Shown piece after piece: positions 33,203-43,126 of a stretch of DNA of 64,000 bases. The notes under the pieces were generated by a model that made no database searches, had not been told where the DNA came from, and worked only from the letters and a program-made list of their open reading frames with translations. A program made the translations under genes and the position numbers. Origin of the DNA: Asterella californica (Eukaryota > Streptophyta > Marchantiopsida > Marchantiales > Aytoniaceae); the NCBI GenBank assembly GCA_036924285.1, contig JAYKYS010000010.1, positions 19,691,001-19,755,000 of the forward strand, given 5' to 3'. Each line of letters starts with the position of its first letter. Positions within the stretch are counted from its first letter, which is position 1.

Positions 33203-35196
33203 TGTCGTATTGTATATAGGTCTGTACAGTGAAAAGTATTGCAAAGAGATGTTTTTTTTCTATATTGTGTAAAGGAAGCTGCCCTGCAGCTTAACAAGCT
33301 GGGCAGGAGCTAAGCTGGGGCCATGCTTGACAAGCTGCCCTCTAGCTTAGACTGGAATATCACCTTGAAAGAGGTCAAAAGGCACCAGAATGCAGAGCTC
33401 GACGAGGAGAGCGACCTCATGCTTCCAGTTTTGACAAAAAGTGTTTTAAGCTATAGTTAGTACGGGTTTTAAACTAAGAAATGTACAAAAGAGGGAAATC
33501 CGTCGATTCTTGCTCGTGACTAGAACTCAGAATCTGATAGCGTGAGTGTGTCGGTGTTCACAAATACTATAGTTTTGACTCCTTGTTCATTAAAAACGGA
33601 GTTGTATAGAGAAGTTTGCACAGAAAAAGGCTAGTAAAGACTTTGCAAGAAGATTTCCACAGTAAAAGCATATGTACAAGTTTTAAATGCTTTTAGAACG
33701 GAACCAAAGGCCATCCCAGTGATAGGACGCCTGCCTAGGAGGGAAGTGGTCTCAGGATCAATCTCTCCTGGCCTCTGGTTCCTATTCTGGCATGTTGGCC
33801 TCCCGGATGGGAGTCTATGTTGGGTATGCAGCCATGTCCTGTATACCTAGGGGCGGGAGATCGGTATCTCCCTTAATCGTGGACTTCCTGGTCTAAGCCT
33901 CCGCATGCCATCCTGAATATACTATGGGAGATACCTGATGCGCATATGGGGGGGCTGTAAGCCCTGTGGGACAGCCTCATAAGTGTTGGGGCTTCGGCCT
34001 ACATTGGATGGCTTGTAGTATATTCAAGATGGCATCAAGAGCACAGGAAACTTTTGCTAATTAGTTAAATAATCATCGAGTAGGCTTGCGATGGAGAATG
34101 AGGTTATGTGAACTTTTATTAGTGAAGGGGTAGAGCTTGTGGAGGCAACTGAGAAACTTGTATTAAAATGGGGTCAACTTTGTAAATAAAGCCCTGTACG
34201 CATAAGGATAGCAGGGGGGCAGCTTAAGCTAGGGTCCTGCTTGTGATAAGTGACTGCACTTATAAGGACAGCAGGGGGCAGCTTAAGCTGGGGCCTTAAC
34301 TTTTAGGTTTAATACCTGCGGCGGCTGGAGATCGGGGACACTTTTCAAGGGAGTTTTCTGAGAGAACTGAGGGGGAAGGAGGAAAAAGGAGCAGAATTAG
34401 GGATTGAGGAGAGGAGACGCTAAGAAGCTTGGAGGCTGAGTGGGGATCGATTTTTCTGACAGAATTGAGTGGATTGAGGAGAGGAGACGTTGAGAAGCTT
34501 GGAGGCTGAGTGAGGATCGATTTTTCTGACAGAATTGAGTGGATTGAGGAGAGGAGACGCTGAGAAGCTTGGAGGCTGAGTGGGGATCGATTTTTCTGAC
34601 AGAATTGAGTGGATTGAGGAGAGGAGACGCTGAGAAGCTTGGAGGCTGAGTGAGGATCGATTTTTCTGACAGAATTGAGTGGATTGAGGAGAGGAGACGC
34701 TGAGAAGCTTGGAGGCTGAGTGAGGATCGATTTTTCTGACAGAATTGAGTGGAGTGAGCAGGGGAGATTGTGAGAGAGGCAGGAAAGTGTTTTGGAGACA
34801 AGAACCTCATATGTTACACAGTTTTGAGGTTTGGAAGGAGTAGAATTGAACGGACAGAGGTGGTTTATTGAAAAGAGATCGTTTTTGACAAGGCTTTGGT
34901 TGTTGTGAGATCAAATTCCTTGGAATTTTCAGCTGAGAAGGACTCAAGAGAGGAGGAGAGAGATATTTTCTTAAACAGTGAAGCAGTTGACACTGAAATA
35001 AAGCTATTTCTACTCCGGAGAGATCTATTTGTGTACCTGAGTGCGTGATTGAGGGTTTGTTTTGCAATTGGTGAGCACAAGAGGCTGTGTTTTGAGATTT
35101 CATCGTCTGCAGCAACCTGCTTTGCCCTTTTGGTCTTTTCTCTGATCGATCACAGTAAGGAGGTCCGCACTCCCAAGAAAGACTCTCGTCACGACA
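33203..35196 (+). repeat. 5' LTR of element E
   Basis: A 1994-bp LTR. Its second half matches 51339-52401. It contains a roughly 60-bp tandem duplication near 34200-34310 that is absent from the 3' copy, and five 70-bp tandem repeats. Minus-strand ORFs across the repeats are by-products of the 70-bp units. Confidence 0.85.
34401..34750. repeat. 70-bp tandem repeat, five copies, in E 5' LTR
   Basis: Five consecutive 70-bp units, each starting GGATTGAGGAGAGGAGACG. The 3' LTR has four units (51676-51955). A sixth partial unit diverges at GGAGTGAGCAGG. Confidence 0.95.
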
Positions 35197-35198
35197 TC

Positions 35199-35217
35199 TG
35201 GTGCTTCCACTGAGAGC
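35199..35217 (+). other. Probable primer-binding site of element E
   Basis: TGGTGCTTCCACTGAGAGC begins 2 nt after the 5' LTR end at 35196. Position and the TGG start fit a PBS. I cannot assign the tRNA from memory. Confidence 0.55.
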
Positions 35218-35261
35218 AATTGGGGTGATCGATTTGGAGAACTGGTTAGATTGGGTGGAAA

Positions 35262-35502
35262 ATGGATCACATTGCTGCTGTACAGGGTGCGGCTGCTGCT
35301 CAGGGTGCTCCTGTCCAAGGGACTCCTGGTCAGGATGGAATTGACTCTCAAGGAGGACCTACGGCGGTTCCAACAGCAGCAGCACAGCCTGCCATAGACA
35401 CGTCTCAGATTCTTCAGGCGTTGGCTGCCTTGATTCAACAGCAGCCTGCAATTGGAGGAGCTGAGCAGAAATCCACGAAGGCGTTACAAGCAATTGTTGG
35501 TC
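35262..35502 (+). pseudogene. Element E gag, N-terminal piece
   Basis: It starts MDHIAAVQGAAAAQGAPVQG, an Ala/Gln-rich N-terminus like that of element A Gag, and reaches STKALQAIVGL where element F inserted. The aligned A sequence is ATKALQSVVHQM. It continues at 43127. Confidence 0.8.
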
Positions 35503-36302
35503 TGTAAGCCGGCCTGTCTCTCACCCAGGGGTACCTCAGATGACTAGGATTACTAGTGCACCTTAATTACAAAGATTCTATCATACCCATGCTCACTTCA
35601 CTCAACACTCTGACCCGTATGGTCACATCGGTCCCTCTAATAGCGTTCCTGCAAACAAGTTCTAACCCCGCCCTCCACATTGCATCACATAGTACTGAAG
35701 GACTCCCAAGGTCTCCAATGCTCACTTTACTTATAGACAGGAAAATGAGAGTGTCTTCCACCTTCTCAACTCCTCCTTATATACTCTACAACTTCTTACC
35801 GTGGTAACTTTCACTAAGTTACCTTACCTCATGATAAGTGCGCAATCCAAAATAGTAAAACTTCTAAAGGCTACTAAGCCTTTAAGAATAGCACACACAT
35901 TACTTGTTCTACTTTACAAAAGTAAGAGATTCTCCTACTTTAGCTTTTGTAAAGTGTTAACTTTCCAAACTATCCAATCGGAAGACGACAACAAACTAAT
36001 ACGTCTTTTGAGGAGCATCTCTAGATCTTTGTGCATGACTTTCCATCATGCATCCAATCAGCGATGGTCAACAAAGTTACATACTTTTGAGAAGCATATT
36101 TAGAGCTCCGCACTTGTCACATAGTGCCATAGTGAAACCTCTACTAGTTTCCCTAACTTAGTTATAACTATCTCAGCTAGTTATGACTAGTTTTGATCAC
36201 TCTAGATTTAGATCTTCGAACTAGAGTAACCTATAAGATAGTCATACCTAATGAAATTTATATAAGCACGCACACAAATAATGGGATACTTGTGGTGTGA
36301 CA
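35503..36302 (-). repeat. 3' LTR of element F
   Basis: An 800-bp LTR nearly identical to 42323-43122. The element's PPT lies at 36303-36318 (minus-strand reading AAGTCTGGGGGTAAA), directly beside it. Confidence 0.92.
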
Positions 36303-36318
36303 TTTACCCCCAGACTTA
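36303..36318 (-). other. Polypurine tract of element F
   Basis: On the minus strand AAGTCTGGGGGTAAA abuts the 3' LTR. Confidence 0.8.
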
Positions 36319-37830
36319 ATTTTCACTCCGTCCTCGGAGTGAAGTATCACGTTGATGAAACTTCTTCCGCTTGTCATGGTTCACTCGGTCGAAGAACGTA
36401 CCACTCCTTTCTTGAAGATCATAGGTGTCATTACTCCACACTTTGGAGATGATGAAGGGCCCAAATATCGACGTAAGAACTTTTTTGAACTCGCTTGTGC
36501 CTAATAGCATCCCATAACATCACCCACTCAGCCTTTTGAAATGGCTGTAACTTCGTTTTGTTCTTCGCCAAGCGCTTGTCATAGCTCTTCTTCTGTTGTA
36601 GCTGAGCCATCTCAATGCGTTGAGCTGCGTCGTCTCTATTCTCCTCCAGCTCCAACAAGGTTTCTTCTCGCTCTTTCTGAGCTATTGGACCACCCTTTCT
36701 CTTCAATCCAGCTTGCAAGGTCTGAAAGGTGGTTAGGTCGAACTGGATTGGTAATTTGGATTCCAACCCATACACCATCTTGAAAGGTGAATATCCCGTA
36801 GACGTCTTCACTGTTGTACGATACTCCCATAGCACCGCATGAAGACGCTTGTCCCAATTGTGTTTGGTCCCTTCCATGTCAGCATCCTTTGCTAACATTT
36901 GACACAAGGTAAAGTTTGTCCTCTCTACCAAACCGTTTGAACTAGGTTTATATGATGTAGTAACCCTCTGAGAAATGGAGAAGTGTGTGCACATAGCAGT
37001 AGTCATACCGCTCACAAATTCTCGACCCCTATCAGAAACTAACTCCAAGGGACATCCAAACCGAGTAATGATCCGTTCGTACAGAAATCTACCACCTCAA
37101 CTTCTCCAATAGTTACAAGAGGTCTAGCTTCTACCCACTTTGTAAGGTAATCTGTGGCTACAACAATATACTTATTGTTGCGAGGGGTGCGATTCAAAGG
37201 CCCAACAAAATCTATTCCCCATTTCTCGAAAGGTCCAAGAACCGGAATAGATCTAAGAGGAGTAGAAACACTAGATTTGATAGCGAAAGCTTGTCAAACA
37301 TCACAGGTTTTACAATACGTCGGGCAATCTCTAAACATCCCCCTCCAATGGTATCCTGCATCAAGTATCTTGAGGGCCGTCAACTTGCCTGCAAAATGTC
37401 CTCCACATACTGGACCGTCATGGAATTCTTCCATGAGTCGGAGAGACTCCTCCTTGCTCGCAGCTCTTCTCAGGACCCCATCAACTCCTTCACGGAATAA
37501 CACACCTTCCACCACCGAGTAAGGTTGACTTCGTTTGACCAACGCCTTCTTCTCTCTGGTCCGCATCCCATCTGGATAGACACCTTCCGTAACGAAATCC
37601 CAAATTTCTTGATATTCTATTGGGTTGCTCATCAAGACCATCAAATCTTCATCAGGAAAGGTGTCATCCACCGGCTCCTCTCCATCCCCATCGTAAGCTC
37701 TAGATAGCAAATCTGCATTCGCGTGTTTCTTTCCTAGTCGATCGCAGATCTCATAGTCGTATTCTGAGAATAAGAGCTTCCACCTTGCTAATCGTCCTTC
37801 GACCATAGGTTTATTGAAGATGTATTTCAA
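36319..37830 (-). pseudogene. pol: Element F integrase and end of RNase H
   Basis: On the minus strand from 37830: RNase H end (RLARWKLLFSEYDYEICDR, NADLLSRAYDG), then the integrase zinc finger with HDGPVCGGHF and CKTCDV, cut by TGA where a Cys codon is expected. The core follows: FVGP near 37200, [10 protein letters not shown] (Asp) and YKPSSNGLVERTNF (Glu), ending past 36431 in GPF-type C-terminal motifs in shifted frames near 36450-36340. At least one frameshift lies near 37050-37090. Not functional as it stands. Confidence 0.85.
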
Positions 37831-37878
37831 TGCCTTATGATCTGTAACGATAGTGAACTTGCCTCCTATGAGATAATG

Positions 37879-38541
37879 TCAAAATTTTCTCAGAGCATAG
37901 ATCACTGCTAATCCTTCTCTCTCTATCACAGAATAATTTCTCTCTGTCTTGACCATTTGCCGACTAGCATATGCAATAGGATGATCTCTACCTTCAACTT
38001 CATACTGACTTAGAGTACATCCTACTGCTATATTTGAAGCATCCGTATATAGAATAAACTGTTTATTCCAATCGGGCTTAACCAAGATTGGAGCTGAAGT
38101 AAGAGCTTTCTTCAGTTCCTCAAAGGCGGCTAGAGCTTCTTCATCTCCTAAAATCAACACGTAATCTACTCCCTTCTTCAGATATGCTGTCAAAGCATAT
38201 GCTTTATGTGAGAACGAGAGAATAAACCTTCGATAATACCCCACCATACCTAAAAACTGTCGTAGCTTAGTGAGAGTACTAGGAAAAGGGAGCTCTAAGA
38301 TCTTCTGCACCTTCTCTGGATCAACGGCAATGCCATCCTTGGATATGATATGACCCAAGAGTAACCCTTCCTCACACCCAAAAATACATTTCTCCGGATT
38401 GAGAGATGCATTTGCTACATCTAAACATTCTAAGACCTTCACAAGGTGCTCAAAATGCTTCTCCTTACTCCCGTAAACACAAAAGTCATCTATAAAATCT
38501 CTCATAAACTTTCCTAAGAAAGGTTCGAACACTTTGTTCAT
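37879..38541 (-). pseudogene. pol: Element F reverse transcriptase C-terminal part and RNase H
   Basis: It continues RT after a 1-nt deletion near 38568. It contains the catalytic FIDDFCVYGSKEKHFEH, NPEKCIFGCEEGLLLGHIIS, LRQFLGMVGYYRRFI, and RNase H FILYTDASNIAVGCTLSQYE. It ends at a TGA (37879-37881) where CGA (Arg of LRKFRHYL) is expected, a C-to-T change. The 37294-37830 stretch continues the same protein. Confidence 0.87.
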
Positions 38542-41132
38542 AAACCTTTGAAACGTCGCAGGACATTACACAGACCAAATGGCATGACTCGAAATGCAAA
38601 CGTACCCCACGGAGTAGTGAAAGTGGTCAGGTGTTGATGTTCTGGTGCAATTTTGATCTGGTTATATCCGCTATAACCATCTCCAAAGCTGTACCATTCG
38701 TTTCCCGCCACTTCTTCCAAGATCTCGTCGATGAAAGGTAGAGGATAATAATCCTTCTTTGTGACCGCATTGAGCTTCTTGTAATCAACACACACCCTCA
38801 ATTTGCCATTTTTCTTCTTTACGATCACAATGGGTGATACCCATTCAGAATGCTCCACCTCGTAAATGAACCCAGCAGTGTGCAGCTTCTCGATCTCTTC
38901 TTTCACCAGATCCGCAATTGGAGGACTCACTCTTCGTTGCTTCTGTCGCACCGGTTTGACTTCCTTCTCTAACTCGATACGGTGTTGCTCCAGTGTGACC
39001 TCCCTCAGATCCTTGTAACTAAATGCAAATACATGAATGTATTTACGAAAGATCTCTTCGAAACAACTCTTCTCCTCTTTAGTAACCTTCGATCCATAAC
39101 GTAAGGTGGCAATTCTTCTCTCCACCTCCTCGGGAGTCAATGGTTCTTTGTCTCGATCTCTTTGCACTTCCGGAGAAGGGAAAAGATCCACTACATTCAC
39201 ACCCACATTTCGTTCTTCTCTCTCCTCCTCTGACGATGTATTTTCAGATTCTGAATCTGAAGAATTGGTACCTACATCAGAAGTAGTATCGACAACTTCT
39301 GACTCCCAGTAGTCCGATGTGGGTCGATCCGATTCTGACGTCCCAACTTGATCTCCGAGCAATGGAACTTTGATCCGGTGGTGATTCGGTCCGATGCGTA
39401 AATAACCTTTGTGCCAGTTATCCGTTGCATGTACTGCTCGAAGCCAAGGTCTTCCGAGTAACATTTCATAACTTGACTCTTTCAAGATTTGAAATGTCAT
39501 GTTTACTTGCACTCCCATTACTGACACACAAACTCTTTCCAGCACTCCCAATGGTCTAACTCGCTGTCTGTTAGCCATGCCCACCGTGATACTAGAAGGA
39601 CGAGTTGGTACTAGATCCAACTTCCTCATGAGTCGTTCTGAGATGGCATTTACTGCCGATCCTCCATCGACAAGAACATCCGAGACATCTCTCCCATTGA
39701 TACGAGCCTCTACTTTTGATGCCTTGTTGCACACCTCTCCTTCACTAGCATCTAAAGCACTCACACCGACAGTAGAAGGATTTACCTTCTTCTTTCGACC
39801 TCGTCGGGAGCTTAGACCGCTACGAAGTTCTTTCCTCACCGAAGGATTTAGAGCAATCAACTGTCCCACAGTAATATTTGCTCGTTGCTTACCCACGTCT
39901 TCCACCACATTGTATTTTGATTGCTCCATCGAAATTGTGAAATCAGTATTTCTCAATTTCTTCCGCCGTTCTTTGGTTTTTAAAGAAGATTTGCTACTCC
40001 GAGTATTTTGACTTGGAGAATCATCCATCACGACTGGTTCTCCCTCGTCGAAATGCGTCCTCATCCTCTTCCTCTCTTGAGCCAGCAGCTCTACAGATTG
40101 AAAACCTTCTCGTACATCTCGTGGCTCCAAGATGTCAATGCATGCTACACCCTTGTCCTTGCTTTGTGAAGTTGAAGCTCCATCCGCTGTTCCACCATTA
40201 CGACTTAGACAATTACGTTGGAAATGTGATCCTCCGCACGTAAAACATCCTTGGTTCGTGTAGTTACTTGGTGATCCTTGCGGTGGTCCACCTCTAGACT
40301 GATAGTTCCCATAACCTCGTGAGCCTCCTCCAACATTTGGACTGCGGTGTTGCAACAAATTCATCATATTGATCTTCAAATCTGCCAGAGACTCTGTCAA
40401 ACTTTTCAACTCATCACGAAAGTCGGGAGTAACAGATCTAGATGGTACAGTGACTGTAACCGCACTAGTAGGAGCTACCGGAGTCAGATTCTGAAATCGA
40501 ACAGTCGGAACACTCGTAGACGTCAGAGTTGGCATGATCGGCCCTTGCACATCTCCACATGCTGCCCCAACAGTCATTGGTTGCAAGTCGTCTCCATCCA
40601 GACTCTCTTCCATCCTGGTTGCGATCTTCACTGCATCAGCCTTCGAAGTTGGTCTCTCATACCGCACTTGTGTTCGAATCTCCGGCCTCAATCCCCCAAT
40701 AAAATTCTTTGTGAGCATTGCTCCAATGCCCACCATCGTTGGTTCTACTACATCTCCACTCTTTCGTAAAACCACCCGAAACTTTTGTTCTAATTTCTCC
40801 ACCCTCTCGGCGTAAGTCCTTACTTTCTCTTTCTCTCCTTGTTTGAGGTAAGTTACCTCTACCATTAACTTCTCGTAACTTTCATCGGGAAGAAAAGTTT
40901 CAATTAAGGCCTCCGTCAATACTTCCCAAGTATCAACTGGAGTCCCCACTACGCTTCTCTTCTTCATATCCTCATACCATGTCAATGCAGAATTCTCAAG
41001 AAATTCAGGTATCAACCCTACCCACTCGCTCTTCTTTCGATCTCCATTGCCAATGCATGCTCTTTTGAAGTCTCTCACAAATCCTTCCACGTCTTCTCCA
41101 TCCTTTCTATAAAACACCGGAAGTTTCCCCAT
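38538..41132 (-). CDS. gag-pol: Element F Gag-protease-RT polyprotein (864 aa, truncated by frameshift)
   Basis: It starts MGKLPVFYRKDGEDVEGFV. Residues 10-130 fit a retrotransposon Gag domain (ENSALTWYEDMKKR, ETFLPDESYEKLM). A zinc knuckle lies at 296-308 (C296, C299, H303, C308), one residue shorter than the usual CX2CX4HX4C. Protease LVDGGSAVN has Asp at about 489, with DGG for the usual DSG/DTG, and later EMLLGRPWLRA. RT begins near 690: HSEWVSPIVIVKKKNGKLRV, KLNAVTKKDYYPLPF, GDGYSGYNQIKI and MPFGLCN, after which a 1-nt deletion throws it out of frame. Gag and Pol are in one frame here, unlike element A. Confidence 0.88.
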   Translation of the reverse strand: MGKLPVFYRKDGEDVEGFVRDFKRACIGNGDRKKSEWVGLIPEFLENSALTWYEDMKKRSVVGTPVDTWEVLTEALIETFLPDESYEKLMVEVTYLKQGEKEKVRTYAERVEKLEQKFRVVLRKSGDVVEPTMVGIGAMLTKNFIGGLRPEIRTQVRYERPTSKADAVKIATRMEESLDGDDLQPMTVGAACGDVQGPIMPTLTSTSVPTVRFQNLTPVAPTSAVTVTVPSRSVTPDFRDELKSLTESLADLKINMMNLLQHRSPNVGGGSRGYGNYQSRGGPPQGSPSNYTNQGCFTCGGSHFQRNCLSRNGGTADGASTSQSKDKGVACIDILEPRDVREGFQSVELLAQERKRMRTHFDEGEPVVMDDSPSQNTRSSKSSLKTKERRKKLRNTDFTISMEQSKYNVVEDVGKQRANITVGQLIALNPSVRKELRSGLSSRRGRKKKVNPSTVGVSALDASEGEVCNKASKVEARINGRDVSDVLVDGGSAVNAISERLMRKLDLVPTRPSSITVGMANRQRVRPLGVLERVCVSVMGVQVNMTFQILKESSYEMLLGRPWLRAVHATDNWHKGYLRIGPNHHRIKVPLLGDQVGTSESDRPTSDYWESEVVDTTSDVGTNSSDSESENTSSEEEREERNVGVNVVDLFPSPEVQRDRDKEPLTPEEVERRIATLRYGSKVTKEEKSCFEEIFRKYIHVFAFSYKDLREVTLEQHRIELEKEVKPVRQKQRRVSPPIADLVKEEIEKLHTAGFIYEVEHSEWVSPIVIVKKKNGKLRVCVDYKKLNAVTKKDYYPLPFIDEILEEVAGNEWYSFGDGYSGYNQIKIAPEHQHLTTFTTPWGTFAFRVMPFGLCNVLRRFKGL

Positions 41133-41267
41133 TCTTCTCTTCTTTTCTTCTTCTTACTCAAGGAACTGCTTGCGGATGTGAAGATCGCACTTCACCGCAA
41201 TCCACAATTTCCCCGTTGAGCTCTCTCCTCTCCAAAGGTTGGGATAAGTTTGACCCTCATGGTCATC

Positions 41268-41732
41268 TTATCTCTCGTGTGACAGACTATCTCCATCCTC
41301 GCTAGAGGTCTTCACTCGTTCCGTTTCTACACTCAACCTTCTCTCGAGACCTTCGGCTACAGTTTCTAGCAAAGCAACCACTGCGCTACACTCGTGCTCA
41401 ACTGGAATCCCGTCCACTCCACATCTAAGACAAAAGGTTGTAGGATCAATGACGTCTTGTCTAGGGGAAGAAGGACCTATGTGTAAGCTTAAGTCGACCA
41501 ACCCTCTTCGCTCACGCAAAAGTCTATTCTTCGTAGGACACTTGCTCACTTTATGTCCTTCTTCTCCACACAAAAAGCACCTCGAGTTCTTCTCCTGGTT
41601 CTTACGACTACTCTCTGCTTCTTCCTCAAATTCTAGTCGAAATTCTCTTTTCGTCAGATCAGCGGTAACTATCACCGCATAGCCTTGAGGGATCTTGCTC
41701 AACCTCAATTTCCACTCTTGCTGTCCTTCCAT
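41268..41732 (-). CDS. Extra ORF upstream of element F gag (154 aa, zinc knuckle)
   Basis: It starts MEGQQEWKLRLSKIPQGYAV. It has a canonical CCHC knuckle CFLCGEEGHKVSKC (CX2CX4HX4C) at about residues 52-65, and a second Cys pair with His further on (CLRCGVDG, HEC). It lies between the 5' LTR and gag, sense with the element, 135 nt upstream of gag. It is intact. It may be a nucleic-acid-binding accessory protein or a displaced gag part. The remaining leader (41733-42300) has no gene that I recognise. Confidence 0.68.
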   Translation of the reverse strand: MEGQQEWKLRLSKIPQGYAVIVTADLTKREFRLEFEEEAESSRKNQEKNSRCFLCGEEGHKVSKCPTKNRLLRERRGLVDLSLHIGPSSPRQDVIDPTTFCLRCGVDGIPVEHECSAVVALLETVAEGLERRLSVETERVKTSSEDGDSLSHER

Positions 41733-42300
41733 GACGATGATCCGTCATACATCTCTCTCGCTATATAGCTTGTTTGACAGTTTTGATCACTCGACTATCT
41801 TCTCACTTAGCAATCTCTCACATTACTAAGTAGAAGCTTAACTTGTCAACCCTGAGCCTCAGAGATCGAACATAACCCTCTCAAGAATTCTGGAATTCTT
41901 TCACTCTTTTACTTCAGCAAGCGATATAACAGATTTGACCCCCCTTCACTTCGAATGCCATAACTCCAGTTCTACTCTATCAATTCACGCATGATTTGGG
42001 TGCCTAGATAGCTTATCTTGCAAGCTATCAGCATGGAAGATTTCAAGGTCTAACTCTAAAAACTGAAAATATGAAACTGACTGTAAACTCCTTCTCGAGA
42101 GCTCACTATTTGATACCGAAAAACCTCCTTAACTTCCGAAAGACATAACTCTCTCCTCACAATTGATCTCTCGAAGATATCAAGCTTATTGGAAAGCTTA
42201 TCTTGCCCTCTATAACATGGTGTATGTACAAAGGTTCTGAACTCATGCTCAAAAACAGACATGAACTGTACTAACGACTAAATACGAATCTTTGTATCGA

Positions 42301-42319
42301 GGTCCCGGCAACGGAACCA
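42301..42319 (-). other. Primer-binding site of element F
   Basis: On the minus strand TGGTTCCGTTGCCGGGACC starts 3 nt from the 5' LTR. It resembles the tRNA-Asp-type PBS TGGCGCCGTTGCCGGGG with about three mismatches; another tRNA is possible. Confidence 0.65.
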
Positions 42320-42322
42320 AAA

Positions 42323-43122
42323 TGTAAGCCGGCTTGTCTCTCACCCAGGGGTACCTCAGATGACTAGGATTACTAGTGCACCTTAATTACAAAGATTCTA
42401 TCATACCCATGCTCACTTCACTCAACACTCTGACCCGTATGGTCACATCGGTCCCTCTAATAGCGTTCCTGCAAACAAGTTCTAACCCCGCCCTCCACAT
42501 TGCATCACATAGTACTGAAGGACTCCCAAGGTCTCCAATGCTCACTTTACTTATAGACAGGAAAATGAGAGTGTCTTCCACCTTCTCAACTCCTCCTTAT
42601 ATACTCTACAACTTCTTACCGTGGTAACTTTCACTAAGTTACCTTACCTCATGATAAGTGCGCAATCCAAAATAGTAAAACTTCTAAAGGCTACTAAGCC
42701 TTTAAGAATAGCACACACATTACTTGTTCTACTTTACAAAAGTAAGAGATTCTCCTACTTTAGCTTTTGTAAAGTGTTAACTTTCCAAACTATCCAATCG
42801 GAAGACGACAACAAACTAATACGTCTTTTGAGGAGCATCTCTAGATCTTTGTGCATGACTTTCCATCATGCATCCAATCAGCGATGGTCAACAAAGTTAC
42901 ATACTTTTGAGAAGCATATTTAGAGCTCCGCACTTGTCACATAGTGCCATAGTGAAACCTCTACTAGTTTCCCTAACTTAGTTATAACTATCTCAGCTAG
43001 TTATGACTAGTTTTGATCACTCTAGATTTATATCTTCGAACTAGAGTAACCTATAAGATAGTCATACCTAATGAAATTTATATAAGCACGCACACAAATA
43101 ATGGGATACTTGTGGTGTGATA
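42323..43122 (-). repeat. 5' LTR of element F
   Basis: The 800-bp partner of 35503-36302. Its outer end is GTGTGATA instead of GTGTGACA. It is followed by the GGTC duplication and the rest of E gag. Confidence 0.92.
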
Positions 43123-43126
43123 GGTC

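Larger units (their letters stand above)
35503..43122 (-). mobile_element. Element F: Gypsy retrotransposon (minus strand)
   Basis: 7620 bp with 800-bp LTRs at 35503-36302 and 42323-43122 (about three differences seen), TGTAAG and GTGTGACA ends (the right copy ends TA), and target duplication GGTC (35499-35502 and 43123-43126) inside E gag. On the minus strand: 5' LTR, PBS, an extra zinc-knuckle ORF, gag-protease-RT, RNase H, integrase, PPT, 3' LTR. RT of the plant non-chromodomain type (FIDDFCVYG). It carries one frameshift and several stops but is otherwise complete and young. Confidence 0.93.

Noticed and set aside
33203..33330. Possible host promoter or gene start just after 33203
   Set aside because: The GCGT duplication and the matching right terminus at 52401 show that this is the first base of the element E LTR.
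34397..34810. Minus-strand ORF with repeated SASKLLSVSSPQSTQFCQK-type units, also at 51571-52015
   Set aside because: It is an artefact of the 70-bp tandem repeat in the E LTR; the translation simply repeats the unit and nothing supports it as a gene.
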